DNA of 64,000 nucleotides from Chthonomonas sp. UBA2017 (GCA_002335425.1 DDCB01000047.1:1-64000); one strand, 5' to 3'; counted from the first letter of the stretch, positions 34,855-43,893 are shown. Notes: generated by a model not told the origin, from the sequence alone. Numbers and translations: made by a program.

Positions 34855-35853
34855 TTAGCTGCCGTAGCGCACCACCACAGACTGCTGGATCGCCACATTG
34901 CCCGCTTTATCGGTGATATTGACGATCATTCGAAACACCGTGGGCAAGCTCTTATTCCAGCGAATTCGGCCGCTCCACTGGGTGGCATTCCCGTTGTTTC
35001 TAGACGAGACGCGCGAGACCCGCTGAATGAAGCGCCCGTCGAGCGTTTGCAAGATGACTTCAATGCCGGTCACGTCGATCGAGCGTTCGAATTGGTCGGA
35101 GACGTCGATGGCGACCGGGATGTTCGACTGCTGGCGAATCGGGGTGATTCCATTGGGCGTCAAGATCGTCGCACTGGGTCGAACTCGGTCGAGCGTGACG
35201 TTGACGGTGCGACTGGTTTCGTTGTCGGCTTCATCCTTTACGCTAATCGTGATCGTTTGGGGGCCGTCATTCTTGATGCCGCTCGTGTCCCACCGCACTT
35301 CGAGGTTACTCGTGGAGCCTGAGTTGTTCGGGATGTTATTGTTATTGACCGTCACCCGCCACTCTTTGATGTTCGGCTCGTTGATTCGAGCCCGAATGAG
35401 GACAGTGCCACCGACAAATGACCCCGTGAGCGGGCTGACCTCGATAAAGACCGGGCGAGTGGTGTCGACCGTGACGTTGCGAGTCTCGGTGTTATAGGAA
35501 TTGTTCGGTTCATTCACCGAAACGGTGATGGTGTATTCGCCTTCGGGCGTCCCTTCGTTGAAGTTCAGAGTCAGTTGACCATCGACTTCGCCGTCGGCGT
35601 TGGGCGTGAAGTTCTGCTCAACGGTGATCTTTTGGCTTGGATTGCTATTCAGAGAAGCCACGGCGGTGACTTTCGCTTGCACCCGAGCTTGCTTGAGCTG
35701 AAATCGAATCGCGTTCGTCCGGCCTAAGAAGGAGCCGTTGTTCGGCGCTGTCACCGTGAGGGTGCCCGCATGAGCCAAGCCCGCCAGCATCACACCCAGG
35801 AAGCTGAGCAGCAGGGTCAGCGTCCTTGCTCGTCCCCAAATCCTTACATCCAT
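34855..35853 (-). CDS. Secreted Ig-like repeat protein
   Basis: A 332-residue exported protein: signal peptide to about residue 29 (LAGLAHAG), then about three immunoglobulin-like beta-sandwich modules. Each ends in a characteristic phrase such as GEYTITVSVNEPNNSYNTETR, PQTITISVKDEADNETSR and FRMIVNITDKAGNVA, typical of Big/Y_Y_Y-like repeat modules in surface proteins. ATG 35853 has GGAG 8 nt upstream and is preferred over ATG 35859. It directly follows the HAD gene (2 nt gap). Confidence 0.72.
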   Translation of the reverse strand: MDVRIWGRARTLTLLLSFLGVMLAGLAHAGTLTVTAPNNGSFLGRTNAIRFQLKQARVQAKVTAVASLNSNPSQKITVEQNFTPNADGEVDGQLTLNFNEGTPEGEYTITVSVNEPNNSYNTETRNVTVDTTRPVFIEVSPLTGSFVGGTVLIRARINEPNIKEWRVTVNNNNIPNNSGSTSNLEVRWDTSGIKNDGPQTITISVKDEADNETSRTVNVTLDRVRPSATILTPNGITPIRQQSNIPVAIDVSDQFERSIDVTGIEVILQTLDGRFIQRVSRVSSRNNGNATQWSGRIRWNKSLPTVFRMIVNITDKAGNVAIQQSVVVRYGS

Positions 35854-35855
35854 GA

Positions 35856-36674
35856 TCATGTCTCCTGATTGTAGACGATTGAGAAGATAAAATCGGCTAC
35901 GCCCCCGTGATTATTCGAGGGGAATACTCGGTTGACTGCGCTCAAAATCTCTGGGTGAGCATTGTCTACTGCTCCCGAATACCCGCACCAACGGAGCATT
36001 TCCAGATCGTTGTGATAGTCGCCGATCGCCGCCACTTCGTCCGAGGCGAGGCCGCAATGATCCGCAAGAGCCTGGAGCCCGGCTGCTTTCGTCACTCCAG
36101 CGGGCAGGAATTCTAGGTAGACCGGCTCGCTGACGGTGACCTCACATTCTTCGGGCCCGAGTTCGGGCTCCAGAAAGGATCGGTGCGCCTGAATTCGGTC
36201 GGGCTGGTCCATCAGCAAAACTTTGGTCGGTTGAAATTCGCCGAGGCGGTCCCAGGGTTCGTGCCGGAATTCGTCGATTTTCACCCTTCGGACGTACTCC
36301 GCCAGCCACTCCAGCTCTTCGAAGACGAGAACTTGGTCTTGCAGGTAGAGGAAGAACTGGACTTGCTCCTGGCGTGCGTAAGCAGAAACTGTCTCGCGAA
36401 CCCGGTCGCTCACCCGGCGATCGAACAAGCATTCTCCTTCTTGGGAAAGAACATACGAGCCGTTGCAGGCCACCACTGGCCCTTCGAGCTCCAACTCCTG
36501 TTGGATGGGCCGGAGTGTTTTGGGCGATCGACCGCTGGCCAGCACCACATGAAGTCCGGCCTGAAGGGCGACTCGAATGGCATCTTTGACCCGGGGGTGC
36601 GGCCGACGCTCGTCGGTGAGCAACGTCCCGTCGAGGTCCAAGGCGATCATTCGGATCTTTGAACTGGATTTCAT
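35856..36674 (-). CDS. HAD-family (Cof-type) sugar-phosphate phosphatase
   Basis: A 272-residue HAD hydrolase of the Cof/YidA group. Motif I is LDLDGTLLT (about 12-20; nucleophile D13, acid D15), motif II SGRS (about 49-52), the C2 cap spans about 85-185, motif III is the Lys of GVTKAAGL and motif IV is GDYHNDLEML (about 219-228). Such enzymes dephosphorylate sugar phosphates or FMN/PLP. ATG 36674 has GGTGG 8 nt upstream; ATG 36680 is possible. First gene of the envelope run, divergent from cheW. Confidence 0.9.
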   Translation of the reverse strand: MKSSSKIRMIALDLDGTLLTDERRPHPRVKDAIRVALQAGLHVVLASGRSPKTLRPIQQELELEGPVVACNGSYVLSQEGECLFDRRVSDRVRETVSAYARQEQVQFFLYLQDQVLVFEELEWLAEYVRRVKIDEFRHEPWDRLGEFQPTKVLLMDQPDRIQAHRSFLEPELGPEECEVTVSEPVYLEFLPAGVTKAAGLQALADHCGLASDEVAAIGDYHNDLEMLRWCGYSGAVDNAHPEILSAVNRVFPSNNHGGVADFIFSIVYNQET

Positions 36675-36753
36675 GGACATCGCCACCGTGAAGTTGCTGG
36701 GCTCACCTGCCAAAAATACCCTTAGTTGAACCTTTAGGATTGGACCCAACGAA

Positions 36754-37209
36754 ATGCATGAATCAACCTCCCCTTCCTCCTCCGTTCCCGGAACTGAGAC
36801 CCAGACCGTCGTTTTTCAGCTCGGATCGGAATGTTATGGCGTCGACATTTTCCGGGTGAGCGAGATCATCCAACTTCGAGACATCACCCCCGTTCCCCGG
36901 ACTCAGCCTTACATTCGGGGGCTCGTGAATCTTCGGGGCAAGACGATCCCAGTGGTCGATTTGCGCGCTCGATTCGGGCTCTCCAGCCAGGATTCCGAGG
37001 ACACCCGCATCATCGTCGTGGACAGCGAGCAAGGGCAAGTCGGGATGATCGTCGATGCCGTTCGTGAGGTCATCACGCTCTCGTCGCAACAGATCGAAGA
37101 CGCGCCGCCCCTTGTCACCGACATGAGCACCGACTTTGTCCGAGGCGTGGCGAAGCTCGACGAGAGCCTCGTCACGATGCTCAATCTCGACCGGGCGCTG
37201 GCTGCCTAA
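36754..37209 (+). CDS. cheW: Chemotaxis scaffold CheW
   Basis: Couples chemoreceptors to CheA. The 151-residue SH3-like protein has FQLGSECYGVDIFRVSEII, the arginine-containing RTQPYIRGLVNLRGKTIPVVDL core (in pieces, about 49-70) and the GMIVDAVREVI strand. It is 33 nt upstream of cheA on the same strand and heads the chemotaxis operon. Upstream TAGGAT (about 36735-36740) may be its -10. Confidence 0.95.
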   Translation: MHESTSPSSSVPGTETQTVVFQLGSECYGVDIFRVSEIIQLRDITPVPRTQPYIRGLVNLRGKTIPVVDLRARFGLSSQDSEDTRIIVVDSEQGQVGMIVDAVREVITLSSQQIEDAPPLVTDMSTDFVRGVAKLDESLVTMLNLDRALAA

Positions 37210-37242
37210 GTTTTGCTTTTTGCCTGAAACCAGAGACCTCGC

Positions 37243-39267
37243 ATGAGCGCTGAACTCGACTTATCGCAATATCTCGACCTCTTTTTGCAAGAGGCCGAAG
37301 AGCAGCTGGAAATTCTTGAGCAAGAGACACTCAAGCTTGAGCGCGAGCCGACTCCGGAGCGGCTCCAGACCATCTTTCGTGCTGCGCACACGCTCAAGGG
37401 CAGTAGCCGGGCGATGGGGTTTGCGTCCTTCGCGGGTCTGACCCACGAGATGGAGAACATCCTCGACCAACTTCGAAGCAATCAGCGGCCGGTCAGTTCA
37501 GAGGTGACCGATTTGCTCCTCGAATGCGTGGACGGTCTCGGGAAGATTCAAGCTTCAATCGCCGAGGGCCAAGGCGAAGTGGGTGACTATTCCGACCTGC
37601 TCAGCCGGCTTCAGTTCTTTCTCCAAGCTCCGGTCGAGGCCGTTGGGACGCCTGCGCCGAGTTCGACCGAAACGACCTTCGCGCTTTCGCCGGAGCTCGA
37701 AGATGCGCTGCAAGCGGCACAAGCTCAGCAAGCGGTTTGGGTGGCGAACGTTCGGCTGAGCCCAGAGTGCGTGATGAAGTTTGTTCGCGCATTCATGGTC
37801 CTGAATGCGATCAGCACGAGCGGGGAAGTCTTGGCGACGATTCCCGAGCAAGCTCAACTTGAAGACGAGCAGTTTGAGCAAGAATTCCAGGTCTATTTCC
37901 AGACCTCCGCCAGCGTCGAAGAGCTCCAAGCGCAGTTCAGCAGCTTTAGCGAAATCGAGTCGATCACATTGCGTCCCTATCTTGCGGCCACGCCGGCTCC
38001 CCCCGAGGACGAGCAAGCCGCACCGCCCCAAGAGGCCAAGTCGGGTCCAGCCCCCTCCGCCAACGCTCCGGGTCGACGCCAAGACTCAGGCCAAACGGTC
38101 CGAGTCGATGTCGCTCGGCTTGACACCCTCATGAATCTGGTCGGAGAGCTCGTGATCGACCGCACTCGGGTCGCTCAGATCGGTCATGAACTGCACGCCA
38201 AGTTCAGCGATCCGGCCTTGGACGCTTTGGAGGAGACGGTCTCCCACATCACGCGCATCACGAGCGACCTTCAAGACCAGATCATGAAGGCCCGGATGCT
38301 GCCGATTGAGACGGTCTTTAACCGGTTTCCCCGAGTCGTGCGAGACCTCGCCCAAAAGCTCGGCAAGTCGGTGGAGTTAGAGCTTTTGGGAGGTGAGACT
38401 GAGCTCGACCGGTCGGTGATCGAGGTCATTGGCGATCCGCTCTTGCACATCTTGCGCAATAGCGTCGATCACGGTTTGGAACTCCCCAGCGAGCGCGAAG
38501 CGGCGGGAAAACCGGCCCAAGGCAAGGTCCGGGTCTCGGCGCGGCATGAAGAAAATCACATCGTGATCGAGATCATGGACGACGGGCGAGGCATCCACGC
38601 CGAGCGGGTCAAGGCCAAAGCTCTCGCTCAGGGGCTTGTCAGTCCGGAAGCAGCCGAGCGGCTGACGGAAAAGGAGATCCTGCAGTTCATCTTTGCGAGC
38701 GGCCTTAGCACCGCGAGCGAGCTCAGCGAAATTAGTGGTCGCGGCGTTGGGATGGACATTGTTCGATCCAACATCCAGCGTCTCGGCGGCCTGATCGACC
38801 TGGAGACCTCTCTTGGTCAATGGACCAAATTCACGCTGAGGCTCCCATTGACTTTGGCGATCATTCGGGGCCTCTTGGTCGATGTCAGCGGGGTGGTCTA
38901 TGTTCTCCCTCTGAGCAGCGTGGTCGAAACGTTTATGGTCTCGACGTCCAAGATCCAAACGGTCAACCGACGCGAAGTCATCGTCGTTCGGGGGCTGACG
39001 ACGCCGATTCTTCGGCTGGGCTCGGTCTTTGGCTCGGCCGTCGCTTCGGCTGAATCCAGCTCTCTTTATGTGGTGATTGTGGGCCTCGCTGAAAAGCGGA
39101 TCGGCCTGGTGGTCGATCGACTGATCGGCGAGCAAGAGGTCGTGATCAAGTCGCTCAGCACGTTCTGCGGGGACGTGGCTGGGGTGAGCGGAGCGACGAT
39201 CTTGGGCGATGGACACGTCGCTTTGATTGCGGATGTCAGCGGTCTCATCGAAAGCGAGGCCGCTTAA
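37243..39267 (+). CDS. cheA: Chemotaxis histidine kinase CheA
   Basis: Autophosphorylates in response to receptor state and passes phosphate to CheY. The 674-residue protein has the Hpt domain with H47 in FRAAHTLKGSSRAMGF, a P2-like linker domain (about 145-250), a Pro/Ala hinge, the dimerisation domain (VRVDVARLDTLMNLVGELVI), the ATPase boxes (HILRNSVDHGLE, DDGRGI, GRGVGMDIV) and a CheW-like domain at the C-terminus. Its stop overlaps the next gene (TAATG). No cheY, cheR or cheB is in view. Confidence 0.96.
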   Translation: MSAELDLSQYLDLFLQEAEEQLEILEQETLKLEREPTPERLQTIFRAAHTLKGSSRAMGFASFAGLTHEMENILDQLRSNQRPVSSEVTDLLLECVDGLGKIQASIAEGQGEVGDYSDLLSRLQFFLQAPVEAVGTPAPSSTETTFALSPELEDALQAAQAQQAVWVANVRLSPECVMKFVRAFMVLNAISTSGEVLATIPEQAQLEDEQFEQEFQVYFQTSASVEELQAQFSSFSEIESITLRPYLAATPAPPEDEQAAPPQEAKSGPAPSANAPGRRQDSGQTVRVDVARLDTLMNLVGELVIDRTRVAQIGHELHAKFSDPALDALEETVSHITRITSDLQDQIMKARMLPIETVFNRFPRVVRDLAQKLGKSVELELLGGETELDRSVIEVIGDPLLHILRNSVDHGLELPSEREAAGKPAQGKVRVSARHEENHIVIEIMDDGRGIHAERVKAKALAQGLVSPEAAERLTEKEILQFIFASGLSTASELSEISGRGVGMDIVRSNIQRLGGLIDLETSLGQWTKFTLRLPLTLAIIRGLLVDVSGVVYVLPLSSVVETFMVSTSKIQTVNRREVIVVRGLTTPILRLGSVFGSAVASAESSSLYVVIVGLAEKRIGLVVDRLIGEQEVVIKSLSTFCGDVAGVSGATILGDGHVALIADVSGLIESEAA

Positions 39268-40133
39268 TGCAGCCGGGGTCCGAAGCTAAAGCACACTTTC
39301 GCCAGCAATTGGTCCGCGCGGTTCAAGACCTGCCGTCGATGCCGGCGCTCGTGATGCGAATTTTAGAGCTGACGGAGACCGCGTCGGTGAACGCGGTTGA
39401 GATCGAGAAGCTCATTCTGACCGATCCCGCCCTGTCGGCCAAGATTCTCCGCGTCGTCAACTCGGCTTACTACGGATTGGAGCGCAAGGTGACGAGCGTT
39501 CAGCAGGCGATCGTCATTTTGGGTTTTCGTCACCTGCGCAATCTGGTCCTGGCGGTGAGCGCGTTGAGCCGTTTTCGAAACAAATCGCCTCATTTTCGAG
39601 AGGTTCAGCGCCGCATTTGGGAGCGGGCCTTTGGGGCGGCGACTCTGAGCCGCGAGCTTTGCCGAGTCAAGGGCATTCGCGAGTCCGAGGCCGAAGTTGC
39701 CTATGTTGGGGCGCTTCTGCACGACATCGGGGAGCTCTTTTTGTTCTCGTCCTTCACGAACATCTACACCGAGCTCGTGAAGCGGGCCGAGTCGCTCCAG
39801 ATCCCGACCGTGCAGGCCGAACGCAAGGCTCTTGGGCTCGATCACGCCGAAGTCGGCGCGGAGCTGATTCGACAGTGGAACTTTCCCCCGCCGCTCGCGA
39901 TCGTGGTGAGTCGCCACGAAGGCCCCTTTTTGGACGATGGCGACACCGTCGCCTTGTGTGTGCATATCGCCTCGAAGCTCGCCGGCGAGTTCACCTCCGA
40001 GCCGGATCGCGGACAAATCGACCCGATGGCTCGGGCCTGGCTCGCAATGGATGACGCCGCCATCGACACTCTGGTCGAGTGCGCGCGGCCAAAAGTGCAA
40101 GAAGTCGCTTCGAACTTGGGCCTTGCTGCGTAA
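39267..40133 (+). CDS. HDOD-domain signalling protein
   Basis: A 288-residue protein with an HDOD domain (LPSMPALVMRILELT, DPALSAKILRVVNSAYYGL, ILGFRHLRNLVLAV), a degenerate HD-like domain used in signalling. A canonical-looking VGALLHDIGELFLFS (about 145-159) is present, but the full HD metal set is not. Direct coupling to cheA (one-base overlap) suggests a role in the chemotaxis or motility circuit. Confidence 0.88.
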   Translation: MQPGSEAKAHFRQQLVRAVQDLPSMPALVMRILELTETASVNAVEIEKLILTDPALSAKILRVVNSAYYGLERKVTSVQQAIVILGFRHLRNLVLAVSALSRFRNKSPHFREVQRRIWERAFGAATLSRELCRVKGIRESEAEVAYVGALLHDIGELFLFSSFTNIYTELVKRAESLQIPTVQAERKALGLDHAEVGAELIRQWNFPPPLAIVVSRHEGPFLDDGDTVALCVHIASKLAGEFTSEPDRGQIDPMARAWLAMDDAAIDTLVECARPKVQEVASNLGLAA

Positions 40134-40143
40134 GGAAAGTACT

Positions 40144-41076
40144 GTGCTGCGAATTGGAACAATCTGGATGGTGGCTTTCTCACTTCTGGTGAGCCTTGGA
40201 TGTGGCCGATCGACCACGACGGTGGTGCCCGGTCGTCAAGACGCGAACGCTTCGTCTTCGAAGGCCGAATCGGCCCTCCTCGGCCGATACTCTGGCAAGG
40301 TCGAAGTGACTCCGGCCGGAAAAGACGACCCGATGGCGAAATTTGGCGAAGCCCTAGGCGGCATGCTCATGAGCGGCACCGAGCTCGAACTCAGGTCGGG
40401 AAATCGGTTTGCCCTGACGATGCTCGGGATGCTACTGGAGGGGCCGTTCGTCGAGGATGGCGACACGATCACCCTCAAGCCCGAGACCATCGGGGGGCTG
40501 ACCCCAAAAGAGTTCGAGAAGGTATCCCGAGGAAAGCAGTCGGGGCCTTCGGCCGAAGCTTTGGACAAGCCGATGATCTTGAAGCGAGGGCCCGAGGGGT
40601 CCCTTCGAGTGACGGGCGAGAGCTCGGGCGGCGCCCTCACCTTCGTCAAGCGGGCCCCGGTCCCGCCCGCCCAGGTCACCGTTCCCGAAGCTGACCGCAC
40701 TCTCATCGGCGATTGGCGACCTCAGTTCGAGCCGAGCCGACCCGACCCGTCTCTCTCCGAGACCGAGCGACTGGAGCAAAAACTCCAAGAGTCCGCTCTT
40801 CGCACCGGACGTCTGGAACTGCGTGGAGACGGCCGGTTCGAACTGACGATGGTCATGGAGTTCAAAGGGAAGTGGAGTCGCCAGGGGAATAAGTTGCGCC
40901 TCGCGGTCGAATCGGTCGGGATCGACATGCCCGGCGTCGAAGAGAAGTCGTCTGACAATGAACCGATGATCCTGGAGGTTCGCGAAGGCGGCAAGATTCT
41001 TCGCTTGCTGAGCAACCGCAAGGAAGAACCCAAAAAGGGTGAGCCTCGGTTCTTGGATTTTGCGCGAGCCGAGTAG
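40144..41076 (+). CDS. Lipoprotein of unknown function
   Basis: A 310-residue lipoprotein: GTG start behind AGGAAAG, signal with lipobox VSLGC (C20), then two similar beta-rich halves (residues about 45-170 and 185-300). Each half contains a GRYSGKVEV/GDWRPQFE start, a LELRSGNRFALTM/LELRGDGRFELTM strand pair and a MILKRG/MILEVRE strand, so the protein is an internal duplication. This resembles small calycin- or META-like folds but I do not recognise the family. It follows the HDOD gene by 10 nt. Confidence 0.72.
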   Translation: MLRIGTIWMVAFSLLVSLGCGRSTTTVVPGRQDANASSSKAESALLGRYSGKVEVTPAGKDDPMAKFGEALGGMLMSGTELELRSGNRFALTMLGMLLEGPFVEDGDTITLKPETIGGLTPKEFEKVSRGKQSGPSAEALDKPMILKRGPEGSLRVTGESSGGALTFVKRAPVPPAQVTVPEADRTLIGDWRPQFEPSRPDPSLSETERLEQKLQESALRTGRLELRGDGRFELTMVMEFKGKWSRQGNKLRLAVESVGIDMPGVEEKSSDNEPMILEVREGGKILRLLSNRKEEPKKGEPRFLDFARAE

Positions 41077-41134
41077 CGTCGTTTTGCCCCGGTTGGGAAC
41101 TCTGCGCGCGAGCGAGACATAGGAAAGGCTATCT

Positions 41135-41806
41135 ATGATGCGAGCAACGACCGCCTTAGCTGCTTTGACCCTGGCCGGCTTCGGGTTGGCCTTCTATCTG
41201 GTTCAATCGAAGCCCCCAGCCACCCCGACCCCCGCGATCGACCTTTCCCAAAAGCGCGAGTCGGTCGGGACGCGACCGGGTGACGTTGGCCTTGCCCCCG
41301 ACATCTGGAAGGTCGCCCGAACTCGTGGGAATGAGCTCGCTCTGCTCGGGGCAGGTTGCTTCTGGTGTATCGAAGACGCTTATCGGCGAGTGCCGGGAGT
41401 GGTGGCCACCGCGGTCGGGTACGCAGGAGGCACGACCGAGAAGCCAACTTACAAAGAGGTTTGTACCGGAACCACCGGTCACGCCGAAGTGAACCTGATT
41501 GAGTTCAACCCGAAGAAGATCAGCTATCAAGAGATTCTGGACCTTTTTTGGCTCTGGCACGATCCCACGCAACTGAATCGCCAAGGTCCGGACGTGGGGA
41601 CTCAATATCGCAGCGTCATTTTCACCTTCGGGCCGGACCAGGCTCGGATCGCCCGGGAATCGTTGGCCCGGGAAGAGAAGTCGAAAGAGCACCGATTTCC
41701 GATCGTGACTCAGATTCAAAGTGCGCCGCGGTTCTGGATGGCCGAAGACTATCACCAGCAGTACTACATCAAGAACGGGATGAAGAACTGGAAGATCGAC
41801 AAGTAA
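41135..41806 (+). CDS. msrA: Peptide methionine-S-sulfoxide reductase, exported
   Basis: Reduces methionine-S-sulfoxide in proteins. The 223-residue protein has an N-terminal membrane anchor or signal (about 5-24), then the MsrA fold with the catalytic Cys75 in GCFWC, the GYAGG segment, and the YHQQYY segment near the C-terminus. No MsrB domain is fused. The N-terminal hydrophobic segment places it in the periplasm or on the membrane, suggesting protection of envelope proteins. GGAAAGG is 8 nt upstream of the double ATG. Confidence 0.94.
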   Translation: MMRATTALAALTLAGFGLAFYLVQSKPPATPTPAIDLSQKRESVGTRPGDVGLAPDIWKVARTRGNELALLGAGCFWCIEDAYRRVPGVVATAVGYAGGTTEKPTYKEVCTGTTGHAEVNLIEFNPKKISYQEILDLFWLWHDPTQLNRQGPDVGTQYRSVIFTFGPDQARIARESLAREEKSKEHRFPIVTQIQSAPRFWMAEDYHQQYYIKNGMKNWKIDK

Positions 41807-41838
41807 GCGTCGAGCTCGGGCGGCCGGGTCCCGAGAAC

Positions 41839-42453
41839 ATGGACCGAGATCGCCAGCTCGCTGCGGCCGGGCGGCTCGCCGCGCGGGTCTATACCTGGGA
41901 TGGTCCCTGGGTCTCACTGGGGATGTCTCAGAGCCCAGACCGGGATGTCTTGCCCAGCTCAAACGTCCAGACGGTCATGCGGCCCACCGGAGGACGGGCG
42001 GTCTTACATGGGCACGACGTGACGGTCGGACTCTTTGCCCCCCTCAGTGCGCTCGCCGGGCCAGGCGAGGACCTCTCGCGCAGCGTCCGAAAGGTCTATC
42101 GACGGGTCATTTCGCCGGTGTTGCGGGCTCTCTGCGCGGTCGGGGTGGAGACGCAACTGGGAGAAGACACCGCCTGGGGTCGGAGCACCCCTCGTAGCTC
42201 GGACTGCTTCGCCCATGTCTCAGCAAACGACCTGGTGGATCCTGCGACCGGATTCAAGCGGTGCGGCTGCGCACTCAAGCTGTCGATGGAGGGGGTGTTG
42301 GTTCAGGCGAGCATTCCGGCGGCGCCTCCGCTGGTCGATCCGGCATCCGTTTTTCGGGTGGCCGCGACGGTTCATTGGGCGAACCTTCATGCCGTGGATT
42401 TCGCCCGGGCCCTCACCGAGCAACTGCAAGAGCTCGTGCCGACGAGCCGGTGA
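41839..42453 (+). CDS. Lipoate-protein ligase A-like protein, short
   Basis: A 204-residue member of the biotin/lipoate ligase fold. It has the lipoate-binding core VMRPTGGRAVLHGHDVTVGL (about 47-66) and a KLSMEGVLVQASI strand pair. The first codons MDRDRQLA match the usual NMAIDEALL segment of LplA, so a few residues preceding it in other family members are absent and the ATG at 41839 is the only useful start. The catalytic lysine expected in a GRKISGS-like segment appears as RCGCALK, so activity is uncertain; octanoyl/lipoyl amidotransferase is the alternative. Confidence 0.72.
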   Translation: MDRDRQLAAAGRLAARVYTWDGPWVSLGMSQSPDRDVLPSSNVQTVMRPTGGRAVLHGHDVTVGLFAPLSALAGPGEDLSRSVRKVYRRVISPVLRALCAVGVETQLGEDTAWGRSTPRSSDCFAHVSANDLVDPATGFKRCGCALKLSMEGVLVQASIPAAPPLVDPASVFRVAATVHWANLHAVDFARALTEQLQELVPTSR

Positions 42454-42454
42454 T

Positions 42455-42494
42455 AAGAAAAAGCCCCGGCCCGGGCTGGTGCCCAAACCGAGGC
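42455..42494 (-). terminator. Terminator of rplJL
   Basis: On the minus strand GCCTCGG (42494-42488) pairs with CCGGGGC (42468-42462) around an inner GGGC/GCCC stem, followed by TTTTTCTT. It directly follows rplL and lies against the convergent lipoate ligase-like gene. Confidence 0.85.
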
Positions 42495-42514
42495 TGATTT
42501 GCGTGACGGTCGAA

Positions 42515-42901
<387 letters not shown>

Positions 42902-42916
42902 GGTTCTGGGTTTCTC

Positions 42917-43618
42917 CTATTCGGGTTGCGCTTCGGGCGCAGATTCTTCGGTCGGGGCTTCGGCCGGGGCCTCAGCGGGGGCAGCGGATTCATCTGCTGG
43001 AGCAGCTTCGACGGGAGCTTCGGCGGTCACATCGGCGGCTGGAGCCTCTTCGGCCTGAGCCGGGGCCTCGGGTTGGGCCTCGGCGACGGGAAGGGGCGAG
43101 CCTTCGGCAACTTTGTCGGCCACAGCACCGATCACTCGGATCGGGTCGGCATACAAAGCTTCGATCACACCGACCAAGTGCGTCAACGGGGCGGCAATTG
43201 CGCCAATCACTTGGGCAATCAAAACCTCGCGTGGCGGGAGCTTGCTCAGCTCTTCGACTTGTTGAGCCGAAAGAACCTTGCCGCCGATAAAACCACCTTT
43301 GACCTCGAAGGTCTTGCTGGTTTTGGCGTACTCCACGAGCACCTTGGCGTTCTCGGCTTCGTTCTCATAGATGAACGCAACCGCGGTCGGACCGTTATGA
43401 AGCTCATCGGGAAGCAGCGCCGCATCATCACCGGCCGCAATGCGGAACAGCGTGTTTTTGATCACGTGAATTTCGGCGCCCTTGGCGGCGAGTTCCGAGC
43501 GAAGCTTTTGGAACTCTTTCACCTTCAGGCCGCGGTAATCCGTGAACACCACGCCAGCCGAGCGGGCATACCATTCTTTGGCTTGCTCGATCGTTTTCGC
43601 TTTTTGTGCGGTAGGCAT
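42917..43618 (-). CDS. rplJ: Ribosomal protein L10 with acidic tail
   Basis: Anchors the L7/L12 dimers to 23S rRNA. The N-terminal domain (about 1-130) has VVFTDYRGLKVKEFQKLR and HVIKNTLFRIA; the alpha8 helix that binds L7/L12 follows. After about residue 173, where most L10 proteins end, there is a 60-residue tail made almost only of Ala, Pro and Glu with QAEEAPA/AEAPAEAP repeats, giving 233 residues in total. ATG 43618 has GGAGG 12 nt upstream. Transcription begins at the promoter at 43834-43863 with an L10 leader between. Confidence 0.95.
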   Translation of the reverse strand: MPTAQKAKTIEQAKEWYARSAGVVFTDYRGLKVKEFQKLRSELAAKGAEIHVIKNTLFRIAAGDDAALLPDELHNGPTAVAFIYENEAENAKVLVEYAKTSKTFEVKGGFIGGKVLSAQQVEELSKLPPREVLIAQVIGAIAAPLTHLVGVIEALYADPIRVIGAVADKVAEGSPLPVAEAQPEAPAQAEEAPAADVTAEAPVEAAPADESAAPAEAPAEAPTEESAPEAQPE

Positions 43619-43624
43619 TTTGTG

Positions 43625-43827
43625 CGATTCACCTCCTGATTCGATTCGACTTGAAGCCCGGAGGGGCCCCTCACGAATCACGGGCTCCCGCGCGTGAGCG
43701 TGAACCCGTGGAGAATCGCCGGTTAACCGGAAAATCTGAGTCCTTGATCACCCCTCGGCTGGGACTTGGATGTCAGTCCAAGAATTAACGCGAGCCTTAC
43801 CTCGCGGCCAGCGGTCTGCGGAGAACC
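43625..43827 (-). ncRNA. L10 leader (ribosomal protein autoregulation element)
   Basis: The 200-nt untranslated leader of rplJ contains the conserved pieces of the bacterial L10 leader RNA: CCGCAGACCGCTGG (minus strand, plus-strand 43808-43821) whose GCTGG can pair with CCAGCCGAGG (plus-strand 43753-43762), enclosing two hairpins. L10-(L12) complexes bind this RNA and repress their own synthesis. Identification rests on the motif and position. Confidence 0.75.
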
Positions 43828-43833
43828 AGGCGA

Positions 43834-43863
43834 AGTATAGCCTCTTTTGAGTCGAAGAATCAA
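43834..43863 (-). promoter_or_regulatory. Promoter of rplJL
   Basis: On the minus strand TTGATT (43863-43858) and TATACT (43839-43834) are separated by 18 bp, giving a transcript start near 43827 at the top of the L10 leader. Confidence 0.75.
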
Positions 43864-43881
43864 TCCCCGAGGGTCATCGGG

Positions 43882-43887
43882 CAAAAT
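43882..43887 (+). promoter_or_regulatory. Leaderless -10-like box, ROK kinase
   Basis: CAAAAT is followed by six bases (GGCCCC) and the ATG at 43894, with no SD. The first base departs from TANNNT, so this is weaker than the others. Confidence 0.4.
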
Positions 43888-43893
43888 GGCCCC

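Noticed and set aside
31374..36674. A type IX secretion system
   Set aside because: Only a PorV-like barrel and a dead caspase fold are present; no PorK, PorL, PorM, PorN or sortase active site was seen.
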